64,000 nucleotides of DNA from Allium sativum. Its lineage: Eukaryota; Streptophyta; Magnoliopsida; Asparagales; Amaryllidaceae. This document shows positions 11,891 through 22,083 of the stretch, in pieces. Every line of letters starts with the position of its first letter. Positions within the stretch are counted from its first letter, which is position 1. Location of the stretch: assembly GCA_030737875.1 (NCBI GenBank), contig CM060926.1, positions 169,283,079 to 169,347,078 of the forward strand. The letters run 5' to 3'. Both the position numbers and the translations under genes were made by a program. The notes beneath the pieces were generated by a model. The model did no database searches. It was not told the origin of the DNA and saw nothing but the letters and a program-made list of their open reading frames with translations.

Positions 11891-11980
11891 GGGAAACGGG
11901 CTATGCCATTGCGTTCGTCTCGGAAAAATACACGAAATAGAGTCTGAGTTTTCGAAAATCGGAGTCCGTATGACCCGATT
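11891..11980 (+). promoter_or_regulatory. Conserved LTR block shared by A, B and C (A 5' copy)
   Basis: About 90 bp beginning gggaaacggg, with gcgttcgtctcggaaaaata in its first half and ttttcgaaaa, a perfect 10-bp palindrome, in its second. It stays nearly identical in the LTRs of B and C while surrounding sequence diverges. Placed upstream of the TATA box, it is a candidate U3 enhancer or silencing target. Confidence 0.7.
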
Positions 11981-12092
11981 AAGGCCCAACGAAGTTTTCA
12001 GAAAATTCAAAGTAAAAACAGATTTCAAATTCAAGTTTGAATTTTGAAAATTAGGGCAGATTGGGCCAGGCGGGAAAATTCCCGCTAGAGCA

Positions 12093-12178
12093 CCCAAGTC
12101 GACAGCCCTGTCGACTTGGGAGTCGACTTGGTTGGACCCAAGTCGACAGCCCTGTTGACTTGGCTGTCGACTTGGTCC
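12093..12178 (+). repeat. GTCGAC palindrome cluster in A 5' LTR
   Basis: Four or more gtcgac or gttgac sites in 86 bp. The first 28 bp form a perfect inverted repeat with 13-bp arms (12093-12105 and 12108-12120) and a 2-base centre. Equivalent clusters occur in the LTRs of B and C at the same relative place. Confidence 0.85.
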
Positions 12179-12301
12179 AGCCGGGATATTTTGCCTGGTG
12201 CACCATTTTGGGTTTGTGTTGAGTTTGGGGGCCAGATTCGGTTTTGAGGGCTGAGATTGGAACTAGGGTTTAATCCTAAGGCTAGAACTAGCCCTAACCT
12301 A

Positions 12302-12309
12302 TATAAATA
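12302..12309 (+). promoter_or_regulatory. TATA box of A 5' LTR
   Basis: tataaata, followed within 20 bp by taaccctaa, a telobox-like motif. The 3' LTR has the same arrangement at 19568-19575. Transcription would be expected to start about 30 bp downstream. Confidence 0.7.
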
Positions 12310-12668
12310 AGGCCCTAACCTAACCCTAAATTATCATTATTCATTCATATAACCAAACTATGGCAAAATCAATCCTCTCATAGCCTCCACTCTCTTCATA
12401 AAATTCCTAAGTTATTTCTATGAGAGATTTTCAATGCATACAAGCGTTTTCAAGCTTGTATGAGCATCATTAGCTTGCATTCAAGTCAAGTTTCTATATT
12501 TGCATCATAAAGAAAGAGTTTTGATCATTTTGGCTCAAGGGTTTTTCTATTAGAGCTTGCATTTTGGGTCTATTTGATTTCATAAGGGCTTTGTCATATT
12601 TTTTGTGCCTTCATAAGCATTGTAAGCCCTTTTCTACTTTCATACTTAAACTCTAAAGTTAAATGAAT

Positions 12669-12890
12669 GATGCAAGTTTGGTTGATCATTATGAGATGCA
12701 AGTATACTATGATGTGTTATGCAAGTTTGATATGCAAGTTTGTCATATGATATGCAAGTTATGTTATGCAAGTTTGATATGCAAGTTGCCATGTTATGTT
12801 ATGCAAGTTTGCTATGTTATGATATGCAAGTTGCCATGTTATGTATGCAAGTTTGGGATGATCATCTTACTCATGTTATCATGTTATGCA
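12669..12890 (+). repeat. Tandem atgcaagtt repeat region, A 5' LTR
   Basis: About a dozen irregular units of atgcaagttt with short variable linkers. The same region is at 19935-20160 in the 3' LTR. The 131-codon frame covering it is repeat-encoded and not a gene. Confidence 0.85.
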
Positions 12891-13422
12891 AGCTTATCTT
12901 GGGTTTATGAGCCTAAAGCTTCAAGCTTTATGCTAAAGGTTGCATTTTGGCAACATGTAAGTTATCATATCTCTTATGATAACTTGCATGTGAGGCCAAA
13001 TGCGAACTTATGGCCATTTCTACATGTCATTTATCACCATGTATCACCAACATGCTAAGTTTGGTTTTATGCATGCTTTTGAGGCCTAAAATGTAATATG
13101 CAAGTATATGAACATATGTACATTTCATATGCCACCATGTTAAACTTGTGGCTTCAACACCTTTATGTCATGATTATGCTAAGTTCCCTCTTTCTATCCT
13201 TTATGCGCTATTGCGATATGTAAGCGATGGGATTGCGTTTGGGGTTGGGTAAACTTAAAAGACATAAAAACATAAGATTGGGAATTTACCTATTAAGTTA
13301 GGTCTACCCATTGGGAATTTACCTATTAAGTTAGGTCTACCCAAATTCTTGAAAACTTGTAACATGTTTTGGAAACATGATGGACATGACACTTAGAAAA
13401 TATAAGTGTGACCAACTCGAGG

Positions 13423-13602
13423 TTGGGTTGAGTTTGTAGCGTAAACCTACCCGGAACCGACCGGCTTAACTAGTTGCTACAAACAATAGGACCCAATGTG
13501 AGAAGTTGGTCATGTTGTACCTTGAACCCGAGGTTAGACCAAGTTGTGGTGTAAAGCTACCCGGACCCGCCCGGCTTAACTAGCAACCACAACAAGGTCT
13601 AA
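13423..13602 (+). other. Twin structured hairpins, A 5' LTR
   Basis: Hairpin 1 (13423-13496): outer stem ttgggt/acccaa, inner 9-bp stem gtttgtagc/gctacaaac, apical ccgg/ccgg around aaccga. Hairpin 2 (13534-13602): outer ttagacc/ggtctaa, inner gttgtggt/accacaac, apical ccgg/ccgg. The stems differ but stay paired, and the apical gcccgga...ccggc is constant. The same pair is in every LTR of A, B and C. This suggests a selected RNA structure in the transcript. Confidence 0.75.
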
Positions 13603-14870
13603 TGTGAGAGGTTAAGGCACATGAAATTAATTAATGCCTCATGATTAGGGTTAAGTCATGGTCCACTTAATACTTAACCAATTTGGGCTTGGTAGATTAA
13701 TCAGGGTTAAGTCGTGAACTCATCGTTACACTTAACCAAGTTAATCCATGATTAGTAAAAGGGTTAAACCGTACTTAACCCACTAGAAAATCCTAGCAAT
13801 GGGTGTCCACTCCAGCAGTAATCCCAAGTTCGTATCATTAAGACCCTAGGGTCTAGGCTAGGGCGGGGGGCACAATTACTGGACTTGAGGTAAGAGACCA
13901 AAAACGACGGCAGAGTGGTACGCCGGTGTAGTTCCGGGCGGACTTATGGTCGTGCACATAGTCCGAAGCCGGGGAAAACATGCATGGGTACTAGTAGATC
14001 GAGACTGTGCACTTATATTTATGGTGTCCAGGGGTTGACACCCTAGGGCTTGATACACCCGACGGGAGACCCTACACAGTCTGACTACAATTATGTTTGG
14101 GCCGCATTGACACCAACACGTGACGAGTTAGGCTTATAGGGAGCCGATCGACTAGACCGTTTGGTTGGACCGCGTATTAGGGTCACTTCATGTTATTGGG
14201 CCAAAGCTTGGGCCAAGGGATCAATACTTGTTTATTCAAGACATGTTAGTTTGCTAGTACACCTGTGGTGCAAAAACCTTAAACCTGATTATGCGATGAC
14301 ACCTTTATCTACCTTGTTAGTTAATCATCATGCTAGTATGTAGTTATCCTTATGTTCATCTCAGCTTTCATCATGCCAGTTAACTTTATCAGTTTACATT
14401 GATTGTATTAGGGCTTACTCAGTCTTTTTGACTGACCTGTTTTCCTTTCGCCTCTTTTCTTCCGTTTCCCCCCCCCCTCCCCCCAAGGTTCTCAGGGTGG
14501 GAATATTGGAGCTTAGCTTGGATTTCTGATCGCTTGCTTGTGGGATTTTAGCTCATGTACGGTCTTGACATGAAGCTAGCTATGGTTATCACTTATTTTG
14601 GGGATAGTACTTATGTATTTCAGTTTTTCAGTGATGTTGTTTTTATTTAGACTTGTGTATTTGGAAAGTTGACATTATGTTGTATCAGACTTATTTTGAA
14701 ATAGTTTGAAATCTTCCGCTATTTTACTTATCTTATTTACTTTGTTTACGTATATACATATGTTCTTGTTCTGCCTTGATATATCATTATGCATGTTTAC
14801 CTGATTCAAACGCCCCTCCAAAGTCAGAGTGCTTGCAAGAGCCACCCTGGCGGAGGCGGGGTGTTACATT

Positions 14871-14882
14871 TGGTATCAGAGC
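14871..14882 (+). other. A primer binding site (initiator tRNA-Met)
   Basis: tggtatcagagc, two bases after the 5' LTR edge. It is complementary to the 3' end of initiator tRNA-Met, the usual primer of Tekay-type elements. Confidence 0.95.
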
Positions 14883-15065
14883 ATATGGTTTACGAGAAGG
14901 AACAAAAAGGTTTTTAAAACTTTTGGAAAACTATTTTCAAAACCAAGTATAAAGTATTTTCCAAAGAAAAGTCCAGTTTATTTTAAAGGCTATTCCCCAA
15001 AAAGCCATTAGCAAAATTCCTTCGTTTTTCTCCATTCTGAATCTATCTTTTTCTTCGTTTTCAGT

Positions 15066-16244
15066 ATGGCCAATAACTTTGCCATTCCGGAGGGAGTACA
15101 CGTACCTGTTTGGTATAGGAGACTTTTGGAGGCTAGGGCGACCGAAGCCGGCCCCGCAAATGTTACTTCTCCTCCGGTAGTTAATATTCCTCCTCCTCCT
15201 GTCACTGATGTTCCTCCTCCTCCTGTCACTGATGTTCCTCCTCCTCCTATCGCTGAGGTTCCTCTTCCTCCTCCCCCTCAGCATCCACAAGAGGATTTCG
15301 CGGAGATTTGCAAAGACTTTAAGACGATGGGTGGCAAGAATTTCATTGGAACCGAGACTTATGTAGAGGCAAGGAATTGGTTGAAAGAAACCGAAGATCT
15401 TTTTGCCTTCTTTGATATAGATGACCGTAGGAAGGTTTTATTGGCAGTGTGGTTGCTAAAGGAAGAAGCTGCACGTTGGTGGGTGGTCACCACCGCTACT
15501 ATGCCAATTGAGACTTGGGATAACATTCGGGGAAAGTTTGGACTAAGGTTCCTATCACTGAAGCAAGGGGACATGACTATTAGGGAATACATAGATAAGT
15601 TTAATCAACTGGCTCGGGTCGGTTTAGACTTGGTTAACACGGCTCAGAAGAAGGCCCTATACTTTGCTCTAGGATTAAACGAGCCATTACATGGTTTTGC
15701 CATATCTCATATACCCTTGGGGGCAAATTTCGAGAGCTTAGTGAATATGGCCCTACTCAATGAAGAGAATAGGAGTGACAAGAAGGAGATCAAGATGAAT
15801 GATACTCAAGCCAAGAAGACTGATTCCCAGTGGAAAGGAAATCAGGGTAATCCAAGCGGTCAGAGCAGTCAAGGCAATAAGAACAAGAGTCAAGGCAACA
15901 AGGGGAACAACAACAAGGGCAATAACAAAAAGAGGAAGTGCCATTATTGCGGTTCAGTTGGGCATCTTATTAAGGATTGTAAGAAGATGAAAAGGGAGAA
16001 TGGTGAATGCTTTTTCTACGGTGAGACTGGACATTTCAGTAAGGATTGCCCGAAGAAGCAAGGGCAAGGCCAGGGTCAGACTCAGCGTGCTGGACCTTCA
16101 GGAGGGCAAGTTCATGCTCTCAATGTCGCTCCAGTTCCCGATCGAGGTAGTATTTCTGTTGAAAGTCTTGTTTACATTTCTGATTTTCCTGTTTGTACTT
16201 TGTTTGATTCTGGTGCATCGCATAGTTTATTTCATTTGGTTTAG
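15066..16244 (+). CDS. gag: Gag polyprotein with start of protease, element A (truncated by frameshift)
   Basis: Gag packages the element RNA in cytoplasmic virus-like particles. The 392-residue frame starts with MANNFAIPEGV, as the B and C gags do (PEGV block). A proline-rich stretch covers residues about 35-75, the Ty3-type capsid domain about 85-235, and a Lys/Asn/Gln/Gly-rich RNA-binding stretch follows. Zinc knuckle 1 is intact (C-X2-C-X4-H-X4-C, residues 292-305). Zinc knuckle 2 (315-328) has tyrosine at the second cysteine position, so it is probably not functional. The frame enters the protease active site (D381-S382-G383) and then stops, because a one-base shift just after the site throws the ribosome out of the pol frame. 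The start is set by the conserved N-terminus about 195 bp after the primer site. Confidence 0.88.
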   Translation: MANNFAIPEGVHVPVWYRRLLEARATEAGPANVTSPPVVNIPPPPVTDVPPPPVTDVPPPPIAEVPLPPPPQHPQEDFAEICKDFKTMGGKNFIGTETYVEARNWLKETEDLFAFFDIDDRRKVLLAVWLLKEEAARWWVVTTATMPIETWDNIRGKFGLRFLSLKQGDMTIREYIDKFNQLARVGLDLVNTAQKKALYFALGLNEPLHGFAISHIPLGANFESLVNMALLNEENRSDKKEIKMNDTQAKKTDSQWKGNQGNPSGQSSQGNKNKSQGNKGNNNKGNNKKRKCHYCGSVGHLIKDCKKMKRENGECFFYGETGHFSKDCPKKQGQGQGQTQRAGPSGGQVHALNVAPVPDRGSISVESLVYISDFPVCTLFDSGASHSLFHLV

Positions 16245-17368
16245 TTGAAAGTTTGCACCTAAGTACTAGTCTAGTTAATGATCCCGTGTGTGTTTCAAAT
16301 CCAATTGGGGTTTCCGCCCATTTGTCTATTATCTAAGTGGATTTGAAAATCTCTATCTTTAGTGTAGAGTTCTCGTGTGATGCTTATATTCTCGGTTTCA
16401 TGGGGTATGGGTTGATTTTTGGGCATGGATGGGTTGTCCAGTTTTGGAGCCATCCTTGATTTTTGAGCATAGGGTTGTGAGGCTCATGACTCGCCTCGGT
16501 AATACCCTAAAAATTTCTAGTAACCCTATGAGTCCCGTCATGTTGTGTTATCTTGAATCCCTCAACTCGTCTATCGATAGTTTGTAATCGGTGAGGGTGG
16601 TCCGAGAATATCCTGATATCTTGGGTGAAGTGAAGGGGGGGTTACCCCTAAACGAGAGATAGATTTCCGCATTTATCTGGTTGATAATGCCAAGATAGTT
16701 TCGTGGCCGGTTAGGCACATGGCCCCGCAAGATGAGAGTTAAGAAAGCAAGTCAAGGAGTTGCTTGAGAAGAACTTCATTAGACGAAGTATATCCGAATG
16801 GGGAGCGCCTGTAGTATTTACTACCAAGGCAGATGGTTCTCTTCGACTTTGTGTTGATTATCGTGAGTTAAAGAGAATAGACAACCATTGCCAAGGATCG
16901 ATGATTTGTTTGATCAGCTTGTAGGAACATCTGTTCCATCAGCTCAGAATAGCTGAAGATAGTATAGACAAGACTGCGTTCAGAACTCCGGATGGATTCT
17001 TAGAATGGCTGGTCATGCCATTCGGTTTGACTAATGCACCCGCCTACTTCGGGGACTTGATGAGTAGGGTGCCTAGGGAGTTCCTGAACAAGTTTGTGGT
17101 AATCTTTGTAGAAGATATCCTGACTTTCTTAAAGAACGAGGAAGAACATGCTAGACATCTCAAGGAGGTGATGGATACGCTTAGAGCGCATCAGTTGAAA
17201 GCCAAGTCCTCCAAATGTCATTTTGGAGAAAAAGGAGTTAGATTTCTTAGGCACATATTTACTAAGCAAGACTTAGCGGTGGATCCCGCTAAAGTGGTCG
17301 CGGTTCAAGACCGGAAAGCTCCGACGAGGATAATAGAAGTAAGAAGTTCTCTCAGTTTAATTAGTTAG
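16245..17368 (+). pseudogene. pol: Decayed protease and reverse transcriptase, element A
   Basis: Remnant of the pol region joined to gag, homologous to the intact region of C (52690-53870). It reads in several frames with many stops. The palm part (17015-17368) keeps the [12 protein letters not shown] block, but the catalytic box is FVED where C has FVDD: one metal-binding aspartate has become glutamate. About 27-30 bases near 16933 that would encode the LDLATGF motif, holding the first catalytic aspartate, are deleted. The enzyme is therefore dead on two independent counts. The alignment stops near 17368, where sequence jumps to the integrase leader. Confidence 0.88.
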
Positions 17369-17990
17369 TTAGCGTCCCTTGAGCTTAGACCTACCCTTCT
17401 GGATCAAGTAGGGACTTCGCAGAAAGAAGACCCGCAGTTAGTCGAGATCATGGACAAGTTGATTCGAGGCGAGATGATAAGTCACCTCGCTATAGATGAC
17501 AAGGGATGGCTAAGACGCGATGAGAGAAAGAAGGTTCTTGAAGATGCACATCACCCGAGGAGGTGGCCGAGTTTGACCCAAGGTGCATGTTGTGCCAACA
17601 GGTTAAAGGCCGAGTCATAGAAGCCCGGTGGGCTATTACATCCATTGGAGGTCCCCGCAATGGAAGTAGTAAAGCGTCACGAAGGATTCCGTGGATGAAC
17701 TGCCTAGGTCAAGGAAAGAGAATACGAGCATATGGGTCATAGTAGGTAGACTCACGAAGAGTGCTCATTTCACTCCGGTAAAGAGCAAAAGGACTGCATC
17801 ATAGCTAGCGACAGTTTACTTTCAAGAAATAAAGCGGTTGCACGAGGTTCCCTAAAGGATAGTTAGTAACCATGACTCAGCCAGTCTTGGGATAGTCTAC
17901 GGAAAGTCATGGGCAAGCAACTGAATCTAAGTACGGCCTATCATTCACGGGCGGATGGTTCATTTCGTTCAAGCATGAGTTATAGAAAAT
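17369..17990 (+). pseudogene. pol: Decayed integrase, element A; RNase H deleted
   Basis: Directly after the RT remnant the sequence matches the leader of C's integrase (compare 54484 onward), so about 0.6 kb covering the end of RT and all of RNase H is missing. Pieces of the zinc-binding region (about 17535-17630), the core around agtgctcatttcactccgg (17761) and the catatcatcctcagacggat-like stretch (17935-17960) can be recognised, with stops and indels between them. Past 17990 I cannot align the sequence to the chromodomain, which appears lost or scrambled. Confidence 0.75.
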
Positions 17991-19059
17991 CACGTTAGTA
18001 AGAGCAATTGGCAACGTGGATTGGTATTTTTAAGAAAAGTTCTGCTGCGTGGAATACTTTATAGTCAGTAAACGAGATCCAGGATTCACTAGTGAATTTT
18101 GGAGAGCTTGCATGAAACCATGAGGTCATAGTTATGTTTAAGCCAAGAATGATAGAAGAGTAAGTGAAAGAGGAAGACGAGAGGCGACAATGAAATGGGT
18201 TCCAACTCATATTTGGAAATAAAAATTAAGAAGCCAAGAAATCATGAAGTAAAAGACGGTCAAAGCACAGTGGAGTTAAGCTCAAGGAAACGTGACTTAG
18301 AAGATTGAAGGCTAGATACGCGCATCATATCTCTTTTTTAAGAGCATATCCTTGATCCTTGTTTTCCTGTGGAACTTACTCACATGTTATCTTTTTACGT
18401 ACATCCTCTCGGTCCCATTCTCGGTCCTATTTCTGTCGGGAGGTATGACTTATTGGCTAGTAATACATTTCAGGGTTAGGAAGGGATTTCTTGTAATCCA
18501 AAAGGAGTATATCCTGCTTATCTTCCCGATCTCTTTGTAGCATATCTTTTGCTATCCATGTTTGTCTTGATTATCTAGTTTATCATGTTAATCTTGTCAT
18601 GAGAACCTTAGGTAGAAACCCTTTGGATGAAACATGTGTTTGAAACATGTTATGCTTGATGGTTGCAAGTGGTTGCAAGTGTTTGCAAGTGGTTACTCAT
18701 GGATGCATTATACACGTTAGGCACTAGATCGGCTCACACACTCCTCATATTGCATATGCATGAGTGTTTACGTTTATTCATGGATGAAAATTTTTGTGTT
18801 ATCACATGGATGTTGCATATGGATGTATGTTATGTGCACACATATAGATGTTATACATTATGTTAGGAATTGCATACATATGGATTCATTTCACTAACAT
18901 AATTTGCATTGATGATATTTGCATTAGATAAGTACATATACACACACCTTTGCATATGTTCATACAACATTTAGAATCTTGTAAGGACAATGATTGCTCG
19001 TGGATGATGTTTTGAGTAGATGGATGTTGGATGGTAGGATACATTCTTCCCAACTTGAA
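17991..19059 (+). other. A post-pol region, non-coding
   Basis: Purine-rich scrambled sequence to about 18340, then a stretch related to the tail of C (56033-56500) with ggttgcaagtgg-type repeats near 18660 and cacacac/tgcatatg words. Short frames at 18352-18540 and 18663-18866 are not conserved with C. No gene is supported. Confidence 0.6.
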
Positions 19060-19094
19060 GATTTCGGGGACGAAATCCTTTAAGGAGGGGAGAA
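19060..19094 (+). other. A polypurine tract and pre-tract hairpin
   Basis: gatttcg-ggga-cgaaatc (19060-19077) is a perfect 7-bp stem with a 4-base loop. Then the polypurine tract aaggaggggagaa (19082-19094) abuts the 3' LTR. The tract primes plus-strand DNA synthesis. The hairpin is shared with B and C, and in altered but still paired form with E. Confidence 0.9.
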
Positions 19095-22083
19095 TGTAAC
19101 AACCCGTATTTTTAATAACCTATTATAACGTAAATCGAGGCAGAATTTAATTCTAAAATCTGAATCAAGGGAAACGGGCTATGCCATTGCGTTCGTCTCG
19201 GAAAAATACGCGAAATAGAGTCCGAGTTTTCGAAAATCGGAGTCTGTATGACCCGATTAAGGCCCAACGAAGTTTTAAGAAAATTCAAAGTAAAAACAGA
19301 TTTCAAATTCAAGTTTGAATTTGAAAAATTAGGGCAGATTGGGCCAGGCGGGAAAAATCCCGCCAGAGCACCCAAGTCGACAGCCCTGTCGACTTGGGAG
19401 TCGACTTGGTTGGACCCAAGTCGACAGCCCTGTCGACTTGGTCCAGCCGGGTAGTTTTGCCTGGTGCACCATTTTGGGTTTGTGTTGAGTTTGGGGGCCA
19501 GATTCGGTTTTGAGGGCTGAGATTGGAACTAGGGTTTAATCCTAAGGCTAGAACTAGTCCTAATCTATATAAATAAGGCCTTAACCTAACCCTAAATCAT
19601 CATTATTCATTCATATAACTAAACTATGGCAAAATCAATCCTCTCATAGCCTCCACTCTCTTCATAAAATTCCTAAGTTATTTCTATGAGAGATTTTCAA
19701 TGCATACAAGTGTTTTCAAGCTTGTATGAGCATCATTAGCTTGCATTCAAGTCAAGTTTCTATATTTGCATCATAAAGAAAGAGTTTTGATCATTTTGGC
19801 TCAAGGGTTTTTCTATTAGAGCTTGCATTTTGGGTCTATTTGATTTCATAAGGGCTTTGTCATATTTTTTGTGCCTTCATAAGCATTGTAAGCCCTTTTC
19901 TACTTTCATATTTAAACTCTAAAGTTAAATGAATGATGCAAGTTTGGTTGATCATTATGATATGCAAGTATACTATGATGTGTTATGCAAGTTTGATATG
20001 CAAGTTTGTCATATGATATGAAAGTTATGTTATGCAAGTTTGATATGCAAGTTGCCATGTTATGTTATGCAAGTTTGCTATGTTATGATATGCAAGTTGC
20101 CATGTTATGTATGCAAGTTTGGGATGATCATCTTACTCATGTTATCATGTTATGCAAGCTTATCTTGGGTTTATGAGCCTAAAGCTTCAAGCTTTATGCT
20201 AAAGGTTGCATTTTGGCAACATGTAAGTTATCATATCTCTTATGATAACTTGCATGTGAGGCCAAATGCGAACTTATGGCCATTTCTACATGTCATTTAT
20301 CACCATGTATCACCAACATGCTAAGTTTGGTTTTATGCATGCTTTTGAGGCCTAAAATGTAATATGCAAGTATATGAACATATGTACATTTCGTATGCCA
20401 CCATGTTAAACTTGTGGCTTCAACACCTTTATGTCATGATTATGCCAAGTTCCCTCTTTCTATCCTTTATGCGCTATTGCGATATGTAAGCGATGGGATT
20501 GCGTTTGGGGTTGGGTAAACTTAAAAGACATAAAAACATAAGATTGGGAATTTACCTATTAAGTTAGGTCTACCCATTGGGAATTTACCTATTAAGTTAG
20601 GTCTACCCAAATTCTTGAAAACTTGTAACATGTTTTGGAAACATGATGGACATGACACTTAGAAAATATAAGTGTGACCAACTCGAGGTTGGGTTGAGTT
20701 TGTAGCGTAAACCTACCCGGAACCGACCGGCTTAACTAGTTGCTACAAACAATAGGACCCAATGTGAGAAGTTGGTCATGTTGTACCTTGAACCCGAGGT
20801 TAGACCAAGTTGTGGTGTAAAGCTACCCGGACCCGCCCGGCTTAACTAGTAACCACAACAAGTCTAATGTGAGAGGTTAAGGCACATTAAATTAATTAAT
20901 GCCTCATGATTAGGGTTAAGTCATGGTCCACTTAATACTTAACCAATTTGGGCTTGGTAGATTAATCAGGGTTAAGTTGTGAACTCATCGTTACACTTAA
21001 CCAAGTTAATCCTTGATTAGTAAAAGGGTTAAACCGTACTTAACCCACTAGAAAATCCTAGCAATGGGGGTCCACTCCAGCAGTAATCCCAAGTTCGTAT
21101 CATTAAGACCCTAGGGTCTAGGCTAGGGCGGGGGGCACAATTACTGGACTTGAGGTAAGAGACCAAAAACGGCGGCAGAGTGGTACGCCGGTGTAGTTCC
21201 GGGCGGACTTATGGTCGTGCACATAGTCCGAAGCCGGGGAAAACATGCACGGGTACCAGTAGATCGAGACTGTGCACTTATGTTTATGGTGTCCAGGGGT
21301 TGACACCCTAGGGCTTGATACACCCGACGGGAGACCCTGCACAGTCTGACTACAATTATGTTTGGACCGCATTGACACCAACACGTGACGAGTTAGGCTT
21401 ATAGGGAGCCGATCGACTAGACTGTTTGGTTGGACCGCGTATTAGGGTCACTTCATGTTATTGGGCCAAAGCTTGGGCCAAGGGACCAATACTTGTTTAT
21501 TCAAGTCATGTTAGTTTGCTAGTACACCTGTGGTGCAAAAACCTTAAACCTGATTATGCGATGACACCTTTATCTACCTTGTTAGTTAATCATCATGCTA
21601 GTATGTAGTTATCCTTATGTTCATCTCAGCTTTCATCATGCCAGTTAACTTTATCAGTTTACATTGATTGTAGTAGGGCTTACTCAGTCTTTTTGACTGA
21701 CCTGTTTTCCTTTCGCCTCTTTTCTTCCGTCCCCCCCCCCCCCCCCTCCAGGTTCTCAGGGTGGGAATATTGGAGCTTAGCTTGGATTTCTGATCGCTTG
21801 CTTGTGGGATTTTAGCTCATGTACGGTCTTGACATGAAGCCAGCTATGGTTATCACTTATTTTGGGGATAGTACTTATGTATTTCAGTTTTTCAGTGATG
21901 TTGTTTTTATTTAGACTTGTGTATTTGGAAAGTTGACATTATGTTGTATCAGACTTGTTTTGAAATAGTTTGAAATCTTCCGCTGTTTTACTTATCTTAT
22001 TTACTCTGTTTACGTATATACATATGTTTTTGTTCTGCCTTGATATATCATTATGCATGTTTACCTGATTCAAACGCCCCTTC
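19095..22083 (+). repeat. A 3' LTR, segment 1
   Basis: Matches 11817 onward of the 5' LTR: conserved block from 19169, GTCGAC cluster 19373-19444 (one repeat unit fewer), TATA 19568-19575, atgcaagtt region 19935-20160, twin hairpins 20689-20867 and palindrome 21106-21119. It breaks at the B insertion; 22079-22083 (ccttc) is B's left duplication. Confidence 0.95.
20689..20867 (+). other. Twin structured hairpins, A 3' LTR
   Basis: Same pair as in the 5' LTR. Hairpin 1 is 20689-20762 and hairpin 2 is 20800-20867. One g is missing from the 3' arm of the second outer stem, leaving ttagac/gtctaa, 6 bp. Confidence 0.7.

Larger units (their letters stand above)
11817..14868 (+). repeat. A 5' LTR, 3.05 kb
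   Basis: Contents in order: edge tgtaacaaccc; conserved block (11891-11980); GTCGAC palindrome cluster (12093-12178); TATA box (12302-12309); atgcaagtt tandem region (12669-12890); two direct repeats around acctattaagttaggt (13281-13350); twin hairpins (13423-13602); a 14-bp palindrome (13841-13854); a polypyrimidine run near 14470; and edge ggggtgttaca. Short frames within it, such as 12663-13058, are by-products of the repeats. Confidence 0.95.

Noticed and set aside
12663..13058. 131-codon frame in A 5' LTR
   Set aside because: Lies on atgcaagtt repeats. The 3' LTR copy is open only from 20040 and no family resemblance is seen.
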